Below are positions 32,357 to 40,308 of a DNA stretch of 64,000 bases, one piece after another (the stretch's first letter is position 1; each line of letters opens with the position of its first letter). Made by a program: the position numbers and the translations under genes. This stretch comes from Streptomyces chumphonensis (lineage in GTDB: Bacteria; Actinomycetota; Actinomycetes; Streptomycetales; Streptomycetaceae). Under the pieces are notes generated by a model that worked only from the letters and a program-made list of their open reading frames with translations, searched no databases and was not told the DNA's origin. The DNA lies in contig NZ_JACXYU010000003.1 in the NCBI RefSeq assembly GCF_014779715.1, forward strand, positions 62,001 through 126,000. Reading direction: 5' to 3'.

Positions 32357-33597
32357 ACGACCCCACCGGCCTGTACTGGGTCTGCTCGGCGGCCTCCTGG
32401 GCCGCCCTCGGCTTCAAGCTGCCCGGTCTGTGGCGCGAACCGCGCAACCCCATGCGCTGGTCGGTGTGCTCCACCCTCCTCCTGGCCGGCGCCGCGATGT
32501 TCTTCGCCGCTCCGGTGGCCATCGCCCGGCTCAACGCCCACACCGGCGTCCCCAACATCGCCGCCCCGGTGGTCTACTGCCTCCTCACCGCACTCGGCGT
32601 CTCCTCCCACCTGCTGATCACCTACTGGCGCCACCCCGTCGAGCGCGCCCGGCCGGTCGCGCTGCGCTGGATCGGCGCCTACAGCGCGGTCCTGCTGGCC
32701 CTCGTCGTCCTCTTCGCCCTCGGCGACCCCCGCGTCGAGCGCCGCACGGACTTCGACACCTACTACGCCACCACGCCCGCCACCGGCGCGTTCATCGTCC
32801 TCTACCTGGTGGCCCTGGCCGTCGCCATGACCATCCTGGCCCGGCAGGTGGCCGGCTGGGCCGCCGTGGCCGGACGTCCCTGGCTGCGCCGGGGGCTGCG
32901 GCTGATCTGCGCGGGCGCGGTGTGCGCCCTCGGTTTCTGCGTGGCCAAGCTCCTCGCCGTCGCCGCCCGGTGGGCCGGGCGCGACTGGGACGCCCTCAAC
33001 ACCGAGGTGGCCCCGGCGCTCGCCGTCGTCGGGCTGCTGATGAGCGCCCTCGGCTACGCCCTGCCGGTGGGCGGGGAGAAGCTCAGCGGCGCCCGGGATC
33101 GGCTCGCCCGGCGGCGCGCCTACCGCGCGCTGTTCCCGTTGTGGAACGCCCTGCGCGCGGCCACCCCGGCCATCGTCCCGCCCGCCCGGGTGCCGTGGTG
33201 GGACTTCGAGCTCCGGCTCACCCGGCGGCTGGCCGAGATCAACGACGGTCGCCTCGCGCTGCGTTCGCACACCGACCCGGCCGCCGGCCCGACGGCCCGC
33301 CGCCTGGGCGAGGAGGCTGGCCTGGCGGACACCGAGCTGCTGGCGGTCGTCGAGGCCGCCCGGCTGCGCGCCGCCGTCACCGCCAAGGCCCGGCACCGCA
33401 CCTTCCCGCCGGACGGGGGCGAGGAGTGCGCGGGCCCCATCGGCGGGGCCGACGGCATCGGCGAACTCGACTGGCTCGTCCAGGTCTCGCGGGCCTTCGC
33501 CGCCTCACCGGTCGTCCGCGCGTCGGCCGTTGAGGCGCACGACCCGCCGGCGCGGCCGGAGGCCGACCCGAGCCCGGCCCATCACCGAGAGGACTGA
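32353..33597 (+). CDS. Multi-pass membrane protein resembling the MAB_1171c family
   Basis: 414 residues. Seven predicted membrane segments occupy about residues 1-245 (for example WSVCSTLLLAGAAMFFAAPV, VVYCLLTALGVSSHLLITYW, WIGAYSAVLLALVVLFALG). The remaining 170 residues are cytoplasmic, with PLWNALRAATPAIVPP, FELRLTRRLAEINDGRLALR and AVVEAARLRAAVTAKARH. Similar actinobacterial proteins are listed as putative transporters but have no shown function. Coupling by GTGA to the peptidase gene suggests that it senses a signal or gates the peptidase. Family naming is from memory and moderately certain. Confidence 0.72.
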   Translation: MNDPTGLYWVCSAASWAALGFKLPGLWREPRNPMRWSVCSTLLLAGAAMFFAAPVAIARLNAHTGVPNIAAPVVYCLLTALGVSSHLLITYWRHPVERARPVALRWIGAYSAVLLALVVLFALGDPRVERRTDFDTYYATTPATGAFIVLYLVALAVAMTILARQVAGWAAVAGRPWLRRGLRLICAGAVCALGFCVAKLLAVAARWAGRDWDALNTEVAPALAVVGLLMSALGYALPVGGEKLSGARDRLARRRAYRALFPLWNALRAATPAIVPPARVPWWDFELRLTRRLAEINDGRLALRSHTDPAAGPTARRLGEEAGLADTELLAVVEAARLRAAVTAKARHRTFPPDGGEECAGPIGGADGIGELDWLVQVSRAFAASPVVRASAVEAHDPPARPEADPSPAHHRED

Positions 33598-33604
33598 GAA
33601 CGCA

Positions 33605-35008
33605 GTGGTGCACAGACCGACACACGCCGTGGTGCTGGGCGGCGGCCTCGCCGGCATGCTCGCCGCCGCCGCGCTGGCCCGGCACGTCGACCGGGTCACC
33701 GTCGTCGAACGCGACGTCCTGCCCACCCGCCCCGAGCCGCGCAGGGGCGTTCCCCAGGCCCGCCACGCGCACCTGCTGTGGTCCGGCGGGGCCCGCGCCA
33801 TCGAGGCGCTGGTGCCCGGCATGGAGGAACGGTGGCTGGCCGCCGGGGCGCGGCGCATCGGCATGCCCGACGGCATCGTGTCCCTGTCCGCCCAGGGCTG
33901 GCTGCACCGCTGGCCCGACCTGCAGTACCTCATCACGTGCAGCCGGGACCTGCTCGACCGGACCCTGCGCGAACGGGTGCTGGCCGACGGCCGGATCACC
34001 GTCCGGCAGGGCGTCACCGCCGACGGCCTCGCGGGCGGCGCCACCCGCGTCACCGGCGTCCGGCTGCGGGACCCGGCCACCGGCGAGGAGACCACCGTCG
34101 ACGCCGCCCTCGTCGTCGACGCGACCGGACGGGCCTCGCGCGCCCCCGCGTGGCTGGAGCAGCTGGGGCTGCCCGGCGTGCCCGAGGAGGTCATCGACTC
34201 CGGACTGGCCTACGCCAGCCGCCTCTTCCACGCCCCGCCGGGCAGCGGCCCGGCCGTGCCCCTGGTCAACGTCCAAGCGGACCACCGCGCACCCCGGCCC
34301 GGTCGCACCGCCACCCTGGTCCCGATCGAGGGGGACCGCTGGCTGGTCACCCTCTCCGGCACCCGCGGCGGCGAACCGCCCCTGGACGCGGAGAGGTTCA
34401 CGGAGTTCGCGCGCGACGCCGTGCGGCACCCGATCGTGGGGGAGCTGCTGGCCGGTGCGGAACCCGCCGGCCCGGTGCACCGCTCGCGCAGCACCGTCAA
34501 CCGCCGCCGCTCCTTCGAGCGCCTGCCGCACTGGCCGGAGGGCTTCGTCGTGCTCGGCGACGCGGTCGCCACGTACAACCCCGTCTACGGACACGGCATG
34601 TCGGTGGCCGCCCACGGTGCCACCGCCCTGCGGGAGAACCTGGCCCGGCGCGGCCTGGCCCCCGGCACCGCCCGCGCCGTCCAGCGCGCCGTCGCCCGGG
34701 CCGTCGACGGCGCCTGGTCCACCGCCACCAGCCAGGACGTCCGGTACCCCGACGCCATCGGCCCCCGGCCGCCGCTGCCGCTGAAGATGCTGGGGCGGTA
34801 CGTCGACCGGCTGATGGCCACGGCCAACACCCGCCCGGCCGCCGCCCGGGCCCTCTACACCGCCTTCACCCTCTCCGGCCCCATGGCCGGGCTCGTCGCC
34901 CCCGCCGCCCTGGTGGCCACACTCCGGGGCCCCCGGCGACCGGCCCCCGCCGAGCCCCCGTTCACGCCCGAGGAGCTCCGCGTCCTCCGCCTCCCCGACC
35001 CCGTCTGA
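33605..35008 (+). CDS. FAD-dependent oxidoreductase/monooxygenase
   Basis: 467 residues. The Rossmann motif VVLGGGLAGMLAAAALARHV is at the N terminus (GxGxxG), the second FAD motif FVVLGDAVATYNPVYGHGMS lies near residue 330, and DATGRASRAPAWLEQLGLPG is typical of aromatic hydroxylase-like flavoproteins. The substrate is unknown. GTG 33605 (or 33608) follows GAGAGGACTGAGAACGCA, seven bases after the membrane-protein stop, so it is the fourth gene of the cassette. In a signalling interpretation it could make, modify or destroy the signal molecule; this is speculation. Confidence 0.83.
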   Translation: MVHRPTHAVVLGGGLAGMLAAAALARHVDRVTVVERDVLPTRPEPRRGVPQARHAHLLWSGGARAIEALVPGMEERWLAAGARRIGMPDGIVSLSAQGWLHRWPDLQYLITCSRDLLDRTLRERVLADGRITVRQGVTADGLAGGATRVTGVRLRDPATGEETTVDAALVVDATGRASRAPAWLEQLGLPGVPEEVIDSGLAYASRLFHAPPGSGPAVPLVNVQADHRAPRPGRTATLVPIEGDRWLVTLSGTRGGEPPLDAERFTEFARDAVRHPIVGELLAGAEPAGPVHRSRSTVNRRRSFERLPHWPEGFVVLGDAVATYNPVYGHGMSVAAHGATALRENLARRGLAPGTARAVQRAVARAVDGAWSTATSQDVRYPDAIGPRPPLPLKMLGRYVDRLMATANTRPAAARALYTAFTLSGPMAGLVAPAALVATLRGPRRPAPAEPPFTPEELRVLRLPDPV

Positions 35009-35381
35009 CCCGACCCGGGCCGGGCCTCACGTCACACCGGGAGACAACGGAACCCCTGGCCCGCCCCACCCGTGGTGCCGACTCGACGTCGCGCGAACCG
35101 CCTCGTCGAGGGGCGGTGCGAGCGCGGCCGACAGCTCCACGGCCTCCTCGGTGCACCGACAGACCGCAAGCGCGGCGATCCGCCGCCTTCTCTGGGGGCA
35201 ACCGTGTGGCGCGAGGCGAGTGGGGACCACTTCGTGCAGCTCAGCCTTGTGCAGCTCAGCGCCGGTGTGAGCGACACTATCGTGTGCGGCACATGGGGCG
35301 TCACCGTCGCTTCGAGCAGTCGCCGGTGGGCCTGTCCGACAGCCGGCCGTCAGCGTCGGGAAGGCTCTAGGGTCCTCGCTT
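35009..35381. other. Intergenic stretch without a recognisable gene
   Basis: 373 bases. Open frames on both strands have no family resemblance, and none has a convincing ribosome-binding site. Composition falls from the cassette towards the methyltransferase gene. A short direct repeat, GTGCAGCTCAGC, occurs at about 35233-35262 with a variant copy. It may be the remains of a decayed gene. A -10-like TAGGGT sits at 35368-35373 next to the methyltransferase start. Confidence 0.5.
35368..35373 (+). promoter_or_regulatory. -10 element of a probably leaderless methyltransferase transcript
   Basis: TAGGGT ends nine bases before the GTG at 35382, so the transcript would start at or within a base or two of the start codon. 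There is no ribosome-binding site. A -35 is not convincing. Confidence 0.35.
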
Positions 35382-36023
35382 GTGACTGGACTTTCCTCGT
35401 ATCACGGTGCGACAGCTGATGCCTACGATGCCGTCGCCGTTCCCTATGCCGGATTGCCACGCGACGACCTCAACACTCTTCCGCTGGATCGCGCGGTGCT
35501 CGCCGCGTTCGCCGAAGCTGTGCGGGCCGCCGGCTGCGGGCCCGTCGCCGAGCTGGGATGCGGCCCCGGACCTGTCACCGCACACCTGCGGGATCTGGGG
35601 CTGCGCGTCTTCGGCGTCGACTTGTCGCCGGTGATGATCGATCTCGCGCGGGAGACATACCCGGATCTGCGGTTCGAAATCGGTTCCATGGATGCCCTCG
35701 ACCTGGATGACGGCCGGTTGCAAGGCGTCGTGTCCTGGTACTCGATCATTCACGCCCCACCGCGGGACGTGCCGGCTTACCTCGCCGAGTTCCATCGGGT
35801 TCTCGTGCCCGGCGGGACTCTTCTGCTCGCCTTCTTCGAGTCGGAAGGTGAGCCGACCACGGCGTTCGACCACAAGGTGACGACAGCCTACCGATGGCCG
35901 ATCGACGACCTTGCAGGGCTGGCCGGTGCGGCCGGCTTCACCGAGGTCGGCCGGATGCTGCGTGAGCCATGCGAGGGAGAACGGTTTCGCCGGGGGCATC
36001 TGCTGATGCGCGCAGGGAAGTGA
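35382..36023 (+). CDS. Class I SAM-dependent methyltransferase
   Basis: 213 residues. Motif I VAELGCGPGPVTAHL binds SAM, followed by the acidic strand FGVDLSPVMIDLAR, SMDALDLDDGRL, VVSWYSIIHAPP and the post-motif VLVPGGTLLLAFFE. This is the small UbiE/COQ5-like methyltransferase type with unknown acceptor. It starts at GTG 35382 without a ribosome-binding site. Its base composition differs from neighbours: bases 35641-35700 are 60% G+C, against well over 70% in most genes here, which suggests recent acquisition. The strong hairpin 36027-36065 ends its transcript. Confidence 0.88.
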   Translation: MTGLSSYHGATADAYDAVAVPYAGLPRDDLNTLPLDRAVLAAFAEAVRAAGCGPVAELGCGPGPVTAHLRDLGLRVFGVDLSPVMIDLARETYPDLRFEIGSMDALDLDDGRLQGVVSWYSIIHAPPRDVPAYLAEFHRVLVPGGTLLLAFFESEGEPTTAFDHKVTTAYRWPIDDLAGLAGAAGFTEVGRMLREPCEGERFRRGHLLMRAGK

Positions 36024-36026
36024 ATC

Positions 36027-36065
36027 AGGTTGTCGCGTGCCGCCTTCGACGGCACGCGACAACCT
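36027..36065. terminator. Strong hairpin after the methyltransferase gene
   Basis: A perfect 16-bp stem (36027-36042 with 36050-36065) and a 7-base loop start four bases after the stop codon. Confidence 0.8.
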
Positions 36066-36109
36066 TGGCCGGGGACCGGCTGGACAGCCCGCACGGGCGG
36101 GGCGGCACG

Positions 36110-36176
36110 TGAAGCCTCTGGTGGGTACCGGGCGATCGTGGCCGTGACCCCGTGAGCCCGTGTACCAGAGGCTTCA
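36110..36176. terminator. Second inverted repeat between convergent genes
   Basis: TGAAGCCTCTGGT (36110-36122) and ACCAGAGGCTTCA (36164-36176) are exact complements, with GGGC/GCCC pairing further inside the 41-base loop. It lies before the 3' end of the small secreted-protein gene and probably terminates that transcript; a remnant of an insertion is the alternative. Confidence 0.55.
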
Positions 36177-36231
36177 GTCATGGGCCGAGCCGACCGGACG
36201 GTTCACAGCCCGGGTTGGCCACGCCGCGCCG

Positions 36232-36633
36232 TCAGCACTTCTCGGAGACCCCGCCGGTGTCGTCGCCGCTCAGGGCGATCGCGGTCACGTAGCCGTTCTG
36301 CTTGGGCCAGGTCCGGTCGATCAGGACCCACTTGTTGTTGGTGTAGCCCTCCAGGGTCACGGTCTCGCCGTACGTCCAGCAGATCGCGGGGTAGGTGTAG
36401 CCCGGAGCCACGTGGCTGAGGATCTCACTGCTCGTGTTGGGCTCAGCCCGGACGTGGACCCGCAGCCACGCGTGGACCTGGGTGTTCAGCACCGTGACGG
36501 GAGTCGTCTGCGCCTTCGTGGGGGCCGGGGTGGCGGCGTGCTGCGAGGCGTCGGCGGCATGGGCGCTGGTGGCACCCAGGCCGAGCAGGATGGCGGCCCC
36601 GACGGCGGCGGTCGTCTTGAGCATCGTGCGCAT
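36232..36633 (-). CDS. Small secreted protein with SH3-like domain
   Basis: 133 residues: signal peptide (MRTMLKTTAAVGAAILLGLG, cleavage after SAHA), an Ala/Thr/Pro-rich linker, then a bacterial SH3-like domain with LRVHVRAEPNTSSEILSHVA, AICWTYGETVTLEGYTNNKW and PKQNGYVTAIAL, and a C-terminal Cys. Two Cys in the mature protein could form a disulfide. Such proteins are common and mostly uncharacterised in Streptomyces; they bind the cell wall or partner proteins. GAAGGGGAACG precedes the ATG. Confidence 0.8.
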   Translation of the reverse strand: MRTMLKTTAAVGAAILLGLGATSAHAADASQHAATPAPTKAQTTPVTVLNTQVHAWLRVHVRAEPNTSSEILSHVAPGYTYPAICWTYGETVTLEGYTNNKWVLIDRTWPKQNGYVTAIALSGDDTGGVSEKC

Positions 36634-37142
36634 GGAGACGTTCCCCTTCGAGCGACGTTCTCGGACGCCGCCCAGCATTGTTTCGTGGCGCCCCGAGCTG
36701 GAAGCGAAATTTCTGCCAACCTGGGGCGAGGATAGTGCTTGAGGCCGTCGTCGCCCTTTTCGGGCCAAGCGAGGAAAGGGTCCGCGGGTCTTTTTGTGGA
36801 GGACGAAAGAACGGGCGTTCTCGCGTTTCGACCTGCGCTGAGGGAATTGCGTCTGTCCTATGCGGAGGACGGAGGCGCTCCGGGCCGCGCGGTGCACGGC
36901 ACACCGTCGGCCTGGGTTTGACGAGGTGGGAATGGCCGAGCGCGAGGGGTTCGGCCGGCCTGTTCGGCGCGCCGGGGTCACCGGTGGCGCGTCGGTGCTT
37001 CCTCTGCGCCGGCCGAGATCGCCATGATGTCGGCATGTCGTGCGTGGTCGGCCTTATGTTCTCGCTGCGCACCCACAAGGCGGTTGAGACCTCTGCCATG
37101 TGTGCGCGGACTTCGTGCTCGTCACCTGCCCACCGCGACAGA
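36634..37142. other. Intergenic region between the SH3-like gene and the tRNA
   Basis: About 500 bases with lower and uneven G+C (for example around 36690-36850) and no credible gene. Long frames exist on the + strand, but their C terminus is an antisense reading of the tRNA. I see no insertion-sequence ends. It may hold the upstream promoter of the secreted-protein gene and remnants of foreign DNA next to the tRNA. Confidence 0.5.
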
Positions 37143-37170
37143 GAACCCCGATCCCAACGGGGATCGGGGT
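37143..37170 (-). terminator. tRNA-Leu terminator
   Basis: A perfect 12-bp stem (AACCCCGATCCC at 37143-37154 with its complement at 37159-37170) and a 4-base loop lie 17 bases beyond the tRNA 3' end; the following - strand bases are TCTCTGTC. Confidence 0.75.
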
Positions 37171-37187
37171 TCACATGTGGCCCTACT

Positions 37188-37276
37188 GTGGTGTCCGAGG
37201 GGGGACTTGAACCCCCACGCCCGATAAAGGGCACTAGCACCTCAAGCTAGCGCGTCTGCCATTCCGCCACCCGGAC
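37188..37276 (-). tRNA. tRNA-Leu (anticodon GAG)
   Basis: The - strand from 37276 reads as a type II tRNA: acceptor GTCCGGG, D-arm TGGCGGAATGGCAGACGC, anticodon stem-loop with CTTGAGG (anticodon GAG), a long variable arm, the T-loop GTTCAAG, discriminator A at 37191 and an encoded CCA at 37190-37188. The acceptor stem has one G-T pair. It reads CUC/CUU leucine codons. Confidence 0.95.
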
Positions 37277-37469
37277 CCGGTGGACCGCGCGGCCTCGGCC
37301 GCCCGGCGCGACGCCAACGATAGCAAAGGATCAGGGGTGGCCGGTCACGCCCGCCTCCGGGCCGGGGCGAATCGGGTCGGAGGCGGACGGATGGGCGACG
37401 GGTCGCCCTTGGGGCGGGGACCGGAACGCGCCAGGATGGGAGCGGAGTCCGTCACCACCAGGAGGCAGT

Positions 37470-38834
37470 GTGAGTGAGTCGAGCCCGACCACGGCAGGCA
37501 GCGCAGGCACCGGAGAGCCCGGCCCCGGGAGGGCCGCGGCGGCCGAGAGCGAGGTCGTCGGCCTGTGCCGGGACCTGATCCGCATCGACACCAGCAACTA
37601 CGGCGACGGCCGGGGGCCGGGGGAGCGGAAGGCGGCCGAGTACGTCGCCGAGCAACTGGCGGAGGTCGGCCTGGAGCCGGAGGTCTTCGAGTCGCGGCCC
37701 GGCCGGGCGTCCACGGTCGTGCGGGTGCCGGGCGAGGACTCCTCGCGTCCGGGGCTGCTCATCCACGGCCACCTCGACGTCGTCCCCGCCAACGCCGACG
37801 ACTGGACCCACCACCCGTTCTCCGGTGAGATCGCCGACGGCTGCGTGTGGGGGCGCGGCGCGGTGGACATGAAGGACATGGACGCGATGACGCTCGCCGT
37901 CGTCCGGGAGCGCATGCGCAGCGGGCGCCGCCCTCCGCGCGACATCGTGCTGGCCTTCCTCGCCGACGAGGAGGCGGGCGGCACTTACGGCTCGCGCTAC
38001 CTCGTCGACCACCGGCCGGAGCTGCTGGAAGGGGTCACCGAGGCCATCGGGGAGGTGGGCGGCTTCTCGTTCACGGTCAACGAGAACCTGCGGCTCTACC
38101 TGATCGAGACCGCCCAGAAGGGCATGCACTGGATGCGGCTGACCGTCGACGGCACGGCCGGGCACGGCTCGATGACCAACGACGACAACGCCATCACCGA
38201 GCTGTGCGAGGCCGTCGGGCGGCTGGGGCGCCACAAGTTCCCCGTCCGTGTCACCAAGACGGTGCGGGCGTTCCTGGACGAGCTCTCCGACGCCCTCGGC
38301 GTCGAGCTCGACCCGGAGAACATGGACGAGACCCTTGCCCGGCTCGGCGGCATCGCCAAGATCATCGGCGCCACGCTCCAGAACACCGCGCAGCCCACCC
38401 AGCTCGGGGCGGGCTACAAGGTCAACGTCATCCCGGGCCAGGCCACCGCGCACGTGGACGGCCGCTTCCTGCCGGGGCACGAGGAGGAGTTCCTGGCCGA
38501 CCTGGACCGTGTCCTCGGGCCGCGGGTGCGGCGCGAGGACGAGCACGCGGACAAGGCGCTGGAGACGACCTTCGACGGCGCCCTGGTGGAGGCCATGCAG
38601 AGCTCGCTGCGGGCGGAGGACCCGGCCGCCCGCGCGGTGCCCTACATGCTCTCCGGCGGCACCGACGCCAAGCAGTTCGACGACCTGGGCATCCGGTGCT
38701 TCGGCTTCGCCCCGCTCAAGCTCCCCCCGGAGCTCGACTTCGCGGGCATGTTCCACGGGGTCGACGAGCGGGTGCCGGTGGACGGCCTCACGTTCGGCGT
38801 CCGCGTGCTTGACCGCTTCATCGACCAGTGCTGA
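37470..38834 (+). CDS. M20/M25/M40-family metallohydrolase
   Basis: 454 residues, cytoplasmic. Di-zinc motifs are LIHGHLDVVPAN, WGRGAVDMKDMDA and LADEEAGG, with the Glu pair for catalysis and metal binding. A dimerisation domain (MHWMRLTVDGTAGHGSM) is inserted between the two halves of the catalytic domain, and the C-terminal SGGTDAKQF...MFHGVDERV block supplies the last His. Such enzymes cleave peptides, dipeptides or acylated amino acids. GTG 37470 follows GGAGGCA closely. The gene is monocistronic and precedes the chaplin pair. Confidence 0.9.
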   Translation: MSESSPTTAGSAGTGEPGPGRAAAAESEVVGLCRDLIRIDTSNYGDGRGPGERKAAEYVAEQLAEVGLEPEVFESRPGRASTVVRVPGEDSSRPGLLIHGHLDVVPANADDWTHHPFSGEIADGCVWGRGAVDMKDMDAMTLAVVRERMRSGRRPPRDIVLAFLADEEAGGTYGSRYLVDHRPELLEGVTEAIGEVGGFSFTVNENLRLYLIETAQKGMHWMRLTVDGTAGHGSMTNDDNAITELCEAVGRLGRHKFPVRVTKTVRAFLDELSDALGVELDPENMDETLARLGGIAKIIGATLQNTAQPTQLGAGYKVNVIPGQATAHVDGRFLPGHEEEFLADLDRVLGPRVRREDEHADKALETTFDGALVEAMQSSLRAEDPAARAVPYMLSGGTDAKQFDDLGIRCFGFAPLKLPPELDFAGMFHGVDERVPVDGLTFGVRVLDRFIDQC

Positions 38835-38926
38835 GCGGCCGCCCGGTCGCCGGTCGCCGCCGTCGGGGGCGGTGATTCGCTCGGGTGTGCGGGATTGGCC
38901 AGGAAGGGTGAATGCGCCGGGGGAGT

Positions 38927-38954
38927 CGTAGCCCCTCCCCTCACTCCTCGTTAC
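38927..38954 (+). promoter_or_regulatory. BldN-like promoter of chpH
   Basis: CGTAGC (38927-38932), 16 bases and CGTTAC (38949-38954), compared with the BldN consensus CGTAAC-N16-CGTTGA: one mismatch in the -35 and two in the -10. It lies about 50 bases upstream of the chpH ATG, the same distance as at the other short chaplin gene. Confidence 0.5.
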
Positions 38955-39002
38955 ACGGGATGCGGTCCGTGGCTGGGACCGCGTTTCCAACAAGGAGGAA
39001 GA

Positions 39003-39236
39003 ATGATCAAGAAGGTCGTCGCTGCTGCGGCTGCCACCGGTGGTCTGCTGCTCGCGGGTGCGGGCGTGGCCGTCGCCGACGCCGGTGCCGAGGGTGCCGC
39101 CGTCGGTTCGCCGGGTGTTCTCTCCGGCAACGTCGTGCAGGTGCCGGTGCACGTCCCGGTGAACGTCTGCGGCAACACCGTCAACGTCATCGCGCTGCTG
39201 AACCCCACCTTCGGCAACGTCTGCGTCAACGACTGA
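39003..39236 (+). CDS. chpH: Short chaplin ChpH
   Basis: 77 residues: signal peptide MIKKVVAAAAATGGLLLAGA (cleavage after AVADA or near it) and one chaplin domain with GAAVGSPGVLSGNVVQVPVH, VNVCGNTVNVIALLNPTFGN and a final CVND; the two Cys form the disulfide needed for fibre assembly. It is nearly identical in plan to S. coelicolor ChpH and sits directly before the long chaplin gene, as there. AAGGAGGAAGA precedes the ATG. It coats aerial hyphae and spores and acts as surfactant. Confidence 0.95.
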   Translation: MIKKVVAAAAATGGLLLAGAGVAVADAGAEGAAVGSPGVLSGNVVQVPVHVPVNVCGNTVNVIALLNPTFGNVCVND

Positions 39237-39273
39237 CGACACGCGCCCGAGCCCGTGAGGGTTTGATGCCAAG

Positions 39274-39303
39274 CCCCGGAGTGCGTCATCTCGCGCTCCG
39301 GGG
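39274..39303 (+). terminator. Hairpin between chpH and chpC
   Basis: CCCCGGAG (39274-39281) pairs with CTCCGGGG (39296-39303), with an inner GCG/CGC pair. It would end most chpH transcripts and allow limited read-through into chpC, matching the need for many short and few long chaplins. Confidence 0.65.
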
Positions 39304-39387
39304 TTGTCAGTTCCGGGCGAGCAGGTGCCCTCGGCACGACGCGGAGCCGGCTCGCGATCCCGCAAGCAACGAAGACAGGAATCAACC

Positions 39388-40200
39388 ATGCGACAGGTCA
39401 CCAGGAAGGGCCTGATCACCGTCGTGGCCGCCAGCGGCGCGCTCGCCATGAGCGGCGGCGCGGCGTTCGCCGACGCGGACGCCGAGGGCGCCGCCGTCGG
39501 GTCTCCGGGTGTGCTCTCCGGCAACAACGTCCAGGCGCCGGTCCACGTGCCGGTCAACGCCTGCGGCAACACGGTGAGCGTCGTCGGGCTGCTGAACCCG
39601 GCGATGGGCAACACGTGCGTCAACGACGGCGGACACCACGACGACGGCGGTCACCACCAGGACGACGCCAAGCCGGGCGGCCACCACGGCGGCGGTCACC
39701 AGGAGGACGGCCACGGCGGCGGTCACCACGGTGGCCACCAGGGCGGCTCGCACAGCGGTGGCGGGGCCACGGCGGAGGGGGCGGCCGTCGGCTCGCCCGG
39801 CGTCGCCTCCGGCAACAACGTGCAGGCCCCGGTCGACGTGCCGGTCAACGCCTGCGGCAACAGCGTGAACGTCGTGGGCCTGCTCAACCCGGCCATGGGC
39901 AACGAGTGCGTCAACGACTCCGGTCACCCCGAGCACCCGGAGCACCCGGAGCCCGAGGTTCCGGAGGAGGAGAAGCCGGAGGAGCCCGAGGAGGAGCAGC
40001 CCGAGGAGCCGCAGGAGGAGCAGCCGCCCTCGGACACCCCGGACGTGTCCACCCCGCAGGAGGACCGCCCGAACGAGCCCCGGGCGCAGCTCGCCGAGAC
40101 CGGTGGGCCCTCCGCGCTCACGACCGTCGTCCCGGCCGGTGTCACCATGCTGCTCGGCGGCTACGTGCTCTACCGCCGCGCCCGTGTGGGCCAGAACTGA
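39388..40200 (+). CDS. chpC: Long cell-wall-anchored chaplin ChpC
   Basis: 270 residues: signal peptide, chaplin domain 1 (GSPGVLSGNNVQAPVHVPVN), a His/Gly/Asp-rich linker of about 45 residues (93-137), chaplin domain 2 (GSPGVASGNNVQAPVDVPVN), a Pro/Glu-rich wall-spanning stretch, and a sorting signal LAETG followed by a membrane segment and an RRAR tail. LAxTG is the class E sortase signal of Streptomyces, so the protein is attached to peptidoglycan and carries short chaplins. The His-rich linker looks able to bind metal ions. ATG 39388; chpH lies upstream. Confidence 0.95.
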   Translation: MRQVTRKGLITVVAASGALAMSGGAAFADADAEGAAVGSPGVLSGNNVQAPVHVPVNACGNTVSVVGLLNPAMGNTCVNDGGHHDDGGHHQDDAKPGGHHGGGHQEDGHGGGHHGGHQGGSHSGGGATAEGAAVGSPGVASGNNVQAPVDVPVNACGNSVNVVGLLNPAMGNECVNDSGHPEHPEHPEPEVPEEEKPEEPEEEQPEEPQEEQPPSDTPDVSTPQEDRPNEPRAQLAETGGPSALTTVVPAGVTMLLGGYVLYRRARVGQN

Positions 40201-40243
40201 CGTTCCGGCGGACCCCAGCGGGCCCCGTCCCAGCGGGCCCGTC

Positions 40244-40281
40244 GCAGCGGCTGCGGCCCGGTCCCGGGTGGCAGCCGCTGC
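40244..40281. terminator. Bidirectional terminator after chpC
   Basis: GCAGCGGCTGC (40244-40254) and GCAGCCGCTGC (40271-40281) form an 11-bp perfect stem between convergent genes. A tandem direct repeat CCAGCGGGCCC stands just before it (about 40215-40240). Confidence 0.7.
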
Positions 40282-40308
40282 CGTGCGCGGATCCTCACCA
40301 CGCCGTGC

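Noticed and set aside
35027..35370. Small frames on both strands between the flavoprotein and methyltransferase genes
   Set aside because: No recognisable motif, no good translation start, and they overlap one another; treated as non-coding or decayed.
36678..37250. Open reading frame on the + strand across the tRNA-Leu gene
   Set aside because: Its C terminus (EGGLEPPRPIKGTSTSS) is the antisense reading of tRNA-Leu, a common false gene; the rest has no family resemblance or ribosome-binding site.
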